A stretch of 6,986 bases of DNA from Kiritimatiellales bacterium (GTDB lineage Bacteria; Verrucomicrobiota; Kiritimatiellia; Kiritimatiellales; Pontiellaceae), in the NCBI GenBank assembly GCA_030630445.1, contig DAOVNC010000186.1:1-6986 (forward strand), in the 5' to 3' direction. Position 1 is the first letter of the stretch; each line of letters opens with the position of its first letter. The notes beneath the pieces are model-generated. The model searched no databases, was not told the DNA's origin, and was given only the letters and a program-made list of their open reading frames with translations. Of the stretch, positions 1-5,185 are shown piece by piece. The translations under genes and the position numbers were made by a program.

Positions 1-180
1 CGACGCTACAACCCCGATCCAAGGAAGTCACGCTGCTTTTCTTTCGCCAGAATCGTTTTCCGCTGCGCGGTGAAACGATGCTACACCTTTTCAGTGGCTG
101 AAGATCCCCGCGCCGCCGATCCATATTTTTACAACCAATCGATCTGAAACGACCCTTTCCAGGGTATCAAAAACAACCAA
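1..180. other. Upstream non-coding stretch, no recognisable gene
   Basis: I see no recognisable gene, RNA or repeat here. Frame 1 on the + strand is open from the left edge to a TGA at 145-147 (48 codons), so it could be the tail of a gene beginning outside the window. On the - strand a frame from an ATG at 124-122 is open to the left edge (41 codons). Neither peptide resembles a known family, both are rich in Arg, Ser or Cys, and the second has no clear ribosome binding site. A weak dyad (ACCCT-TTCC-AGGGT, 152-165) has no T tract on either side and is probably chance. Base composition falls sharply after about 165, where the AT-rich control region of padR begins. Confidence 0.4.
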
Positions 181-183
181 CTC

Positions 184-201
184 TATATAGTATACTATAT
201 A
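184..201. promoter_or_regulatory. Perfect 18-bp palindrome, probable PadR operator (site 1)
   Basis: TATATAGTATACTATATA is a perfect palindrome centred at 192/193. It is the first of two nearly identical sites in front of padR. PadR-family dimers bind dyad-symmetric AT-rich operators and usually repress their own gene, so I infer an autoregulatory operator. The match between two separate sites is direct sequence evidence; the identity of the binder is inference. The central TATACT also resembles a -10 box, but I find no fitting -35 upstream of it. Confidence 0.62.
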
Positions 202-223
202 TTTTACCCCAAAAAGAGTCATT

Positions 224-253
224 TTGAGGCTATTTTATATAGTATTCTATATA
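224..253 (+). promoter_or_regulatory. Candidate promoter of the padR operon
   Basis: TTGAGG (224-229) matches four of six bases of a sigma-70 -35 box. After an 18-base spacer, TATATA (248-253) matches four of six of a -10 box; the overlapping TATAAA at 250-255 matches five but with a spacer of 20. The -10 lies inside the second palindrome, so a repressor bound there would block RNA polymerase. The run is very AT-rich and other -10 choices are possible, so the exact boxes are uncertain. The implied 5' leader is roughly 90 bases. Confidence 0.35.
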
Positions 254-256
254 AAA
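233..256. promoter_or_regulatory. Second palindrome, probable PadR operator (site 2)
   Basis: The 18-bp core TATATAGTATTCTATATA (236-253) differs from site 1 by a single base and carries TTT/AAA arms that extend the dyad to 24 bp. Only one pair (243/246) is mismatched. The centres of the two sites are 52 bp apart, close to five helical turns, so two dimers would sit on the same face of the DNA. This site overlaps the candidate -10, which fits repression by occlusion. The shared core makes a specific regulator likely; that it is the adjacent PadR protein is inferred. Confidence 0.6.
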
Positions 257-309
257 ATTATCGCGTAGCTCGACTCAACCTTTCTTCCGATTTAGCCTTG
301 CATAACGAT

Positions 310-330
310 GTACCTTGCTTTACAAGGTAC
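310..330. promoter_or_regulatory. GTACCTTG/CAAGGTAC dyad before padR
   Basis: Perfect 8-bp inverted repeat GTACCTTG-CTTTA-CAAGGTAC ending 21 bases before the padR ATG. If transcribed, it would form a leader hairpin with a five-base loop just upstream of the ribosome binding region (GGGAAC, 341-346). There is no T tract after it, so it is not an intrinsic terminator. It could be a second type of operator, an mRNA-stabilising stem, or chance; its sequence is unrelated to the two TATATAGTAT palindromes. Confidence 0.45.
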
Positions 331-351
331 TAAGTCAAACGGGAACGAACC

Positions 352-693
352 ATGGATTTTTTCGACAACTGGACGGTACAAGTGCGCAAGGGGCTGCTGG
401 AACTCTGCGTACTCAACCTGCTGCTCGAAGGCGAACAATACGGCTACGACATTATCCGCAAGGTGCTCGAAGTCCCCGGCTTTGGAATCACGGAAGGCAC
501 CCTCTATCCCCTGCTCTCGCGCCTGAAGATGCAAGGGCTTGTGCAAACCCGGTTGGTTGAATCCAGCTCGGGACCCGCCCGCAAATACTATGCCCTCACG
601 GCCAAGGGCCGCAAAACCTCCGCCACGATGAACGAGCATCTCCAGGAAATATTGACCGGACTGAACACCCTGCACGGAAAGGATAAAAGGTAG
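352..693 (+). CDS. PadR-family transcriptional regulator
   Basis: A 113-residue winged-helix DNA-binding protein, typical of short (PadR-s1-like) members. Residues 13-34 (KGLLELCVLNLLLEGEQYGY onwards) form the characteristic first helices. Residues 48-64, with EGTLYPLLSRL and QGLV, are the PadR recognition helix region. Residues 74-86 (GPARKYYALTAKG) are the beta wing. A short helix to the C-terminus would provide dimer contacts. The start at 352 places MDFF just before the domain, with GGGAAC a few bases upstream; the ATGs at 308 and 315 lie in other frames. PadR proteins are usually dimeric repressors of nearby genes and of themselves, and the two palindromes at 184-256 are the obvious targets. 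The stop lies 4 bp before the next gene, so the two are probably cotranscribed and translationally coupled. The ligand or signal cannot be read from sequence. Family assignment is firm. Confidence 0.93.
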   Translation: MDFFDNWTVQVRKGLLELCVLNLLLEGEQYGYDIIRKVLEVPGFGITEGTLYPLLSRLKMQGLVQTRLVESSSGPARKYYALTAKGRKTSATMNEHLQEILTGLNTLHGKDKR

Positions 694-697
694 CCCC

Positions 698-3217
698 ATG
701 GAATGGACCGACGACGCAACGCAAGAACTCGAAAGCACCCTCGCCCGCCTGCGCGCTTCGCTCAATCCGCAAGAGGTTGATCCGGACGAAGTGGCCGAAG
801 ACATCAAGATGCGCATCGAAGCCGAACTGGCGAAGAACAACGGCAGCGTCGTTACAGCAGAGGGCGTCCGGACGGCCGCGGCACGGATCGGCGTGCAGGA
901 GATAGTTCCCGACGAAGAGAACAAGCGGTTTGTCTTTGATCTCGAAAAGCCCCTCCGCCGACGGGGCCGGATCGCCATGGGCTGTTTTTGGTTCGCCGGA
1001 ATAATCCTGCCACTGCTCGCCCTCGGAACCGAAGCCATCGCGCACCTCTGCCTCGAAGCCGGCTTGTCCGACCCACTACCAACCCCCTTCCACGTCGTGC
1101 TGATTGCCCTCGTGCCGCTCTCCAACTTCCTGGGCTGGCGCGCCATCACGCAAGGTCGATGCATTCCGCGCAAGTGGCTCGGGTTGCTGCTTGGTGCCAC
1201 CACTAGTATTGCGGCGTTCTATACCCTCATGTTTGCAATCGTTACCCCTTTTGCAATCATGGGATTTGCGGGCATCATCTTCTACGGCATTGGACTACTC
1301 AGCTTTCTTCCGCTGGCTCCACTGCTGAGTCTGTGTGCCACGCTACGCATGCGCATTTTGCTAAAGCGGCATTTCGGTCAGAGCCTTCCGCTCTACCGCC
1401 GGGGACTGCTCGCAGGGCTTGCGGCCATCGTGCTCGTCTCCGTCCCGATGTACCTCACGAAAGCCGGCCTAACCATGGCCGCCTCCGATTCCCCGGAAAC
1501 CCAGCTCAAAGGCATCAAGCTCCTGCGCCTTGCGGGCGACGACGTTCTCCTGAACCGCGCCTGCTACTGGTCCGGCAGCGGTCAGACCGATCCCATCGCA
1601 TGGCTCATCAGTCGCGGCGAATACGTCCCCCCCGACGAGGCGCGCGACATCTATTTCCGTGTCACCGGCACCGCCTTCAACACCGTGGCCTCCCCCACCC
1701 TCGGCATCCGTACCCGCCGCAATCCCGGCAACGAATTCGACTGGGATCCCGAGCAGGGCGGCGATGTCGTCGCCGGACGCCTCAAGGGATTGTCAATGGC
1801 CGACTCGCGCATCGACGGAACCGTCAACGCCGACGCCGCCACAGCCTATCTCGAATGGACGATGGTTTTCCGCAACGACTGGCAAACGGAACGCGAAGCC
1901 CGCGCGCAGATTGCCCTGCCACCCGGCGCGGTCGTATCGCGCCTGACCCTCTGGATCGACGGCGAAGAGCGCGAGGCCGCGTTCGGTGGACGCAGCCAAG
2001 TCAAGCAGGCCTACAAAAAGGTCGTCCGACGGCGGCGCGATCCGGTGCTCGTTACCACCTGCGGCCCCGACCGCGTACTGATGCAGTGCTACCCCGTCCC
2101 CGCCAACGGCGAAATGAAGATCCGCATCGGCATCACGGCACCCATGGATCTCCTAACGATCAATGACCGACGGATGCGGCTCCCTCATATGCTTGAACGC
2201 AACTTCCGCATTCCCGAAGGAGTCAATCACTCTGTTTGGATCGAAGACCATGGAATTTTCAATCTTACGGATGCGGAACTAAATTCGCCCGATGCGCATA
2301 TCCGCGCGGAAAGCGACATCACGGCGTGTTGGGCACCCTACGGAAACGCGACCGTGTCGCAGTTGATTCATAAAGCAAAGGTACCGGAATCCAGAGAATT
2401 TACTATCGTACTCGACACCTCCTTCGGTATGGAAACCCAATTCGGCAAGATTGCCGAAGCTTTGGAAAAACTGACAGCCGACAAGGCCGTCGCAATATGG
2501 ATTGCTACCGATGGCGAACCCCAAAAGATCGGTTTTCAAAGCATCCGGATGCTTAAGGCGAGGGGAGGGAAAGACAACAGTCAGGCCTTGCGAAAAGCGC
2601 TTACCGGCTCCGCTGATTGCGTCATTTGGATTCACGCTCCGCAGAAGTGGGACCTAGGGTCCACCGAAATTCTGCGCCAGGCCATGGAACGCATTCATGG
2701 AAAAACACTCTATGATATCCAAGTTACTTCAGGATCCAACCGGCTCATTGAAAAAATGGATAATCTGGCAGGCTTCCATACCGTTCCACGCTATGGGTCG
2801 CTTGATGAGGATCTCCAACGTCTCGTCAGCATGCTATCCGGAAAGCATCCGAGTTGGGAAAGAATACGCGCAGCCGTCAGTGACCAGGATCCCAACGAAG
2901 TACAAGCTGACGAACATCTGGCCCGTCTCTACGCGCTTGATATCATCCGCCGAGACCTAACGGACGGGAAACCGGGCAATGATACAGCCATGAAACTGGC
3001 TCTCAAGTATCACCTCGTCACACCCATCAGCGGGGCCGTCGTGCTGGAGACCCAAAAGCAATACAAGGAAGCCGGACTGGAACCCGTCGATAGTAGCAAC
3101 GTCCCCAACGTACCCGAACCCGGCGTACTGGCACTCCTCGTCCTTGCCGCTCTGCTGCTCTTCTTCGGGAAGCGGTTCGGCAGACGTATCCGGCTGGCGC
3201 TAGGGTTCACAATGTAG
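698..3217 (+). CDS. VIT-domain membrane protein with PEP-CTERM sorting signal
   Basis: An 839-residue multidomain membrane protein of unknown function. Residues 1-90 are a charged, helical cytoplasmic region resembling the HAAS/permease-prefix domains often encoded beside PadR genes (weak, by eye). Hydrophobic segments lie at about 92-112, 131-148, 160-183, 186-212 and 235-254; five crossings would place what follows outside the cytoplasmic membrane. A VIT domain spans about 370-482, with the hallmark QAYKKVVRRRRDPVL (435-450) and a CYPVPANGEMKIRI strand pair. Residues 567-710 look like a von Willebrand A fold (FTIVLDTSFGM, IWIATDG), but the metal site DxSxS reads DTSFG. Then come VTPISGAVVLETQKQY (774-789) and VPEPGVL followed by a hydrophobic helix and KRFGRR (805-830), a classic PEP-CTERM tail cut and re-anchored by an exosortase. 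From memory, VIT proteins with such tails are known (MSEP-CTERM and XrtN-system VIT families), usually next to a dedicated exosortase; none lies here. The start has AAAAGG upstream and a 4-bp gap from padR. Confidence 0.85.
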   Translation: MEWTDDATQELESTLARLRASLNPQEVDPDEVAEDIKMRIEAELAKNNGSVVTAEGVRTAAARIGVQEIVPDEENKRFVFDLEKPLRRRGRIAMGCFWFAGIILPLLALGTEAIAHLCLEAGLSDPLPTPFHVVLIALVPLSNFLGWRAITQGRCIPRKWLGLLLGATTSIAAFYTLMFAIVTPFAIMGFAGIIFYGIGLLSFLPLAPLLSLCATLRMRILLKRHFGQSLPLYRRGLLAGLAAIVLVSVPMYLTKAGLTMAASDSPETQLKGIKLLRLAGDDVLLNRACYWSGSGQTDPIAWLISRGEYVPPDEARDIYFRVTGTAFNTVASPTLGIRTRRNPGNEFDWDPEQGGDVVAGRLKGLSMADSRIDGTVNADAATAYLEWTMVFRNDWQTEREARAQIALPPGAVVSRLTLWIDGEEREAAFGGRSQVKQAYKKVVRRRRDPVLVTTCGPDRVLMQCYPVPANGEMKIRIGITAPMDLLTINDRRMRLPHMLERNFRIPEGVNHSVWIEDHGIFNLTDAELNSPDAHIRAESDITACWAPYGNATVSQLIHKAKVPESREFTIVLDTSFGMETQFGKIAEALEKLTADKAVAIWIATDGEPQKIGFQSIRMLKARGGKDNSQALRKALTGSADCVIWIHAPQKWDLGSTEILRQAMERIHGKTLYDIQVTSGSNRLIEKMDNLAGFHTVPRYGSLDEDLQRLVSMLSGKHPSWERIRAAVSDQDPNEVQADEHLARLYALDIIRRDLTDGKPGNDTAMKLALKYHLVTPISGAVVLETQKQYKEAGLEPVDSSNVPNVPEPGVLALLVLAALLLFFGKRFGRRIRLALGFTM

Positions 3218-3244
3218 ATGTGTGCCTCCCATACACGCACAAAA

Positions 3245-3289
3245 GCGGCGTGGCGCTCCGCTTCCCGCCGCACTCCAAAACTTTTTTTA
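3245..3289. terminator. Possible convergent terminator between the VIT and helicase genes
   Basis: In the 69-bp gap between the two convergent stop codons, GCGGCG (3245-3250) pairs with CGCCGC (3266-3271), with an inner GCG-CTC-CGC pairing in the loop. Read on the - strand, the stem is followed at once by TTTT, giving a weak terminator for the helicase gene. Read on the + strand, a run of seven T (3282-3288) follows, but ten bases after the stem, which is further than usual. A shared bidirectional terminator is plausible from position but neither side is canonical. Confidence 0.4.
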
Positions 3290-4996
3290 CCGGCGTCGAC
3301 CGCCGGGGTGACCTTGGCGACCGCTGCGCTGCCGGGGACCACCCTGCCCGCCCCCTTGCGGCGTGGCGGCACGGATGCTGACTTTGCGGCCATCGAGCTT
3401 GACGTTGTTCATGCCTTCGCGCACCGCATTGGCGGACTCCTTCTTAACATCGAAAAAGGATTGGTCGTGACCGAGGGATATCTCGCCCACCTGATTCGAG
3501 GCGATGCCGCAGTTTTCGCAAATAATGCGCACGATCGCCCCGGCGTTAATCTTGTTGGCGCGCCCCATGTTGATGGAAAAACGCTTGGAGTCGGAGGACT
3601 CGGGCCGGGGCCCACGGTTTCGGTTATCCGAACGTCGGCCTTGGTCCCGCGAGCGGGAATCGTTGGCTCTCGGCTTCACGTTGATGTCGCCCGCGTGGCG
3701 GTAGTATTCGAGGAAGTGGTTGAACTCGACGGAGACAAACCGCTTGATGATCTCTTTCTTGTCCAACTGGCAGAGTGCTTCGTAGGCCAGCGGGAGATAG
3801 TCTTCGATCTCCTTTTCGTTGACGGGGGACTCGATGACTTTGTTCAGCAGGGCAATCAACTGGTTTTCGCAGATGGCCTTGCCGTCGGGAATCTTTTCGA
3901 GGTTGATCTTAATGTTGTTGCGCCGTTCCAAATCGGCGATGCGGCGACGTTCATGCATGTTGATGAGCGAAATGGAGACGCCGGATTTCCCGGCACGCGC
4001 CGTGCGTCCGCTGCGATGCGTGTAGGCCTGTATTTCGTCGGACAGCTTGTACTGGATGACGTGCGTGATATCGTCGACATCAAGGCCGCGCGCGGCGACG
4101 TCGGTGGCCACGAGGATGGTGATGCTCTTTTGGCGGAACTTGCGCATGACGGCGTCGCGCTGCGCTTGGGAAAGGTCGCCGTGGAGCGATTCGGCGGAAT
4201 AGCCGTCCTGCATCAGCTTTTCGGCCACCTGCTGGGTTTCGGCACGGGTACGGCAAAAGACGAGTCCATAGATTTCGGGCAGGAAATCGAGGATGCGCTT
4301 GAGCGCCTGGTAGCGATCCTTTTCGTGCACCATGAAGCAGAGGTGTTCGATGTTCGCGGCGGCTTCGTTGCGGCCGCCGACGGAAACCTCGACCGGGTCG
4401 GTCTGGTAGTTTTGAGCGATGCGCGCGACACCCTTAGCCATCGTTGCGGAAAAAAGCCATGTCACGCGTTCTTCCGGCATGCGGCCGAGAATCTTATCTA
4501 GTTCTTCCTTGAAGCCCATGTTGAGCATTTCGTCAGCCTCGTCGAGTACGACCATCGAAACCTGGTCCAGCTTGGCGGCGCGGCGTTCGATGAGGTCGAG
4601 CAGGCGACCGGGGGTCGCGACGATAATCTGCGTGCCGCGCTTCAGGTCGCGGATCTGGCTTACGATCGGCGAACCGCCGTAGACCGCCGTCACCTTCAGG
4701 TTGCTCCGATGCTTGGAAAAATTATTCAGGTCGCTGGCGATCTGCAGGCAGAGTTCGCGGGTTGGGCAGAGAATAATCCCCTGGGGGAAAGGTTGATCGG
4801 GATCGATGCGTTCGAGCAAGGGCAAACCAAACGCGGCGGTCTTGCCGGTTCCGGTGGAGGCCAGTCCAACAAAGTCGCGATCGCCTTTCAGCAGAATCGG
4901 GATCGCCTGTTCCTGGATCGGGGTGGCGGTTTCAAAACCAAGGGCTTGGACGGATTTTAGCGTATCGGGGCTCAGCCCCATTTCATCGAATTTCAT
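3287..4996 (-). CDS. deaD: DEAD-box ATP-dependent RNA helicase, DeaD/CsdA type
   Basis: A 569-residue cytoplasmic helicase that unwinds short RNA duplexes using ATP; family members act in ribosome assembly, mRNA decay and cold growth. All core motifs are visible: Q motif (F21, TPIQEQ 25-30), Walker A ASTGTGKT (46-53), PTREL (78-82), TPGR (128-131), LDEAD (151-155), SAT (183-185), ATDVAARGLD (297-306) and HRSGRTARAG (327-336). Residues about 360-440 are helical, like the dimerisation region of DeaD. An Arg/Asp/Asn-rich linker (443-470) follows, then a DbpA-type RNA-binding domain (about 472-545, RFSINMGRANKINAGAIVRI). The tail is Gly/Arg-rich and disordered, ending GGRRR. I chose the ATG at 4996 because MKFDEMGL is the usual beginning of the family and an AGAGAGAGA purine run precedes it; the frame stays open to 5104, with another ATG at 5035. 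Domain content fits DeaD/CsdA rather than RhlE; the symbol is by similarity of layout. It converges on the VIT gene. Confidence 0.93.
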   Translation of the reverse strand: MKFDEMGLSPDTLKSVQALGFETATPIQEQAIPILLKGDRDFVGLASTGTGKTAAFGLPLLERIDPDQPFPQGIILCPTRELCLQIASDLNNFSKHRSNLKVTAVYGGSPIVSQIRDLKRGTQIIVATPGRLLDLIERRAAKLDQVSMVVLDEADEMLNMGFKEELDKILGRMPEERVTWLFSATMAKGVARIAQNYQTDPVEVSVGGRNEAAANIEHLCFMVHEKDRYQALKRILDFLPEIYGLVFCRTRAETQQVAEKLMQDGYSAESLHGDLSQAQRDAVMRKFRQKSITILVATDVAARGLDVDDITHVIQYKLSDEIQAYTHRSGRTARAGKSGVSISLINMHERRRIADLERRNNIKINLEKIPDGKAICENQLIALLNKVIESPVNEKEIEDYLPLAYEALCQLDKKEIIKRFVSVEFNHFLEYYRHAGDINVKPRANDSRSRDQGRRSDNRNRGPRPESSDSKRFSINMGRANKINAGAIVRIICENCGIASNQVGEISLGHDQSFFDVKKESANAVREGMNNVKLDGRKVSIRAATPQGGGQGGPRQRSGRQGHPGGRRR

Positions 4997-5076
4997 GACG
5001 GGTCTCTCTCTTTTAATTTGTGTCAGGGCACTCATCCCGCGCCCATCGCAAGAGTTTGACCCCGAAAGAACGGGCA

Positions 5077-5104
5077 TGTATACGCGCATTCGGCAGGGAT
5101 GCAA
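5077..5104 (-). promoter_or_regulatory. Candidate promoter of the helicase gene
   Basis: On the - strand TTGCAT (5104-5099), a 16-base spacer and TATACA (5082-5077) form a weak sigma-70-like promoter just downstream of the purH terminator. Each box matches four of six consensus bases. It would give a leader of about 75 bases. The position is sensible, since transcription from purH should stop at 5114, but the boxes are only suggestive. Confidence 0.3.
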
Positions 5105-5113
5105 CCCATTTAG

Positions 5114-5152
5114 AAAAAAGAATAGGACGAATCCGACCGATCCGTCCTATCC
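5114..5152 (-). terminator. Strong intrinsic terminator of purH
   Basis: Read on the - strand, GGATAGGACGGATC and GATTCGTCCTATTC pair into a 14-bp stem (two or three G-U wobbles) with a five-base loop GGTCG (5138-5134), followed directly by TTTTTT (5119-5114). This is a textbook Rho-independent terminator 34 bases past the purH stop. It should separate purH transcription from the helicase gene downstream. Confidence 0.9.
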
Positions 5153-5159
5153 CTACGCA

Positions 5160-5178
5160 ACGCGGCAGGATGCCGCGT
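5160..5178 (-). repeat. Perfect 8-bp hairpin between purH and its terminator
   Basis: ACGCGGCA-TCC-TGCCGCGT on the - strand: a perfect GC-rich 8-bp stem with a three-base loop, 7 bases after the purH stop codon and 7 bases before the terminator stem. It lacks a T tract of its own. It probably protects the 3' end of the purH message or helps pause polymerase before the terminator; that role is inference. Confidence 0.6.
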
Positions 5179-5185
5179 CTACATT

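Noticed and set aside
1..147. Possible tail of an upstream gene (+ frame 1, TGA at 145-147) or partial - strand gene from an ATG at 124
   Set aside because: Fewer than 50 codons each, no recognisable motif and no good ribosome binding site; chance open frames of this size are common at this GC content.
152..165. ACCCT-TTCC-AGGGT dyad, considered as a terminator of an upstream gene
   Set aside because: A five-bp stem with no T tract on either strand.
292..1203. A 303-codon - strand frame across padR and the start of the VIT gene
   Set aside because: It covers the padR promoter leader and two well-supported + strand genes, and its product is low-complexity Arg/Ser-rich.
1333..2166. A 277-codon + strand frame inside the VIT gene
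   Set aside because: An Arg/His/Pro-rich out-of-frame reading of the VIT domain region; the main frame carries the recognisable domain.
3218..4501. A 427-codon + strand frame starting directly after the VIT gene stop
   Set aside because: It lies antisense to the helicase gene, whose motifs are unmistakable. Its own translation resembles no family and it is produced by the codon bias of the real gene.
5061..5074. CCCG-AAAGAA-CGGG stem in the helicase leader, considered as a cold-shock type regulatory element
   Set aside because: Only four base pairs, with nothing else around it that resembles a known leader element.
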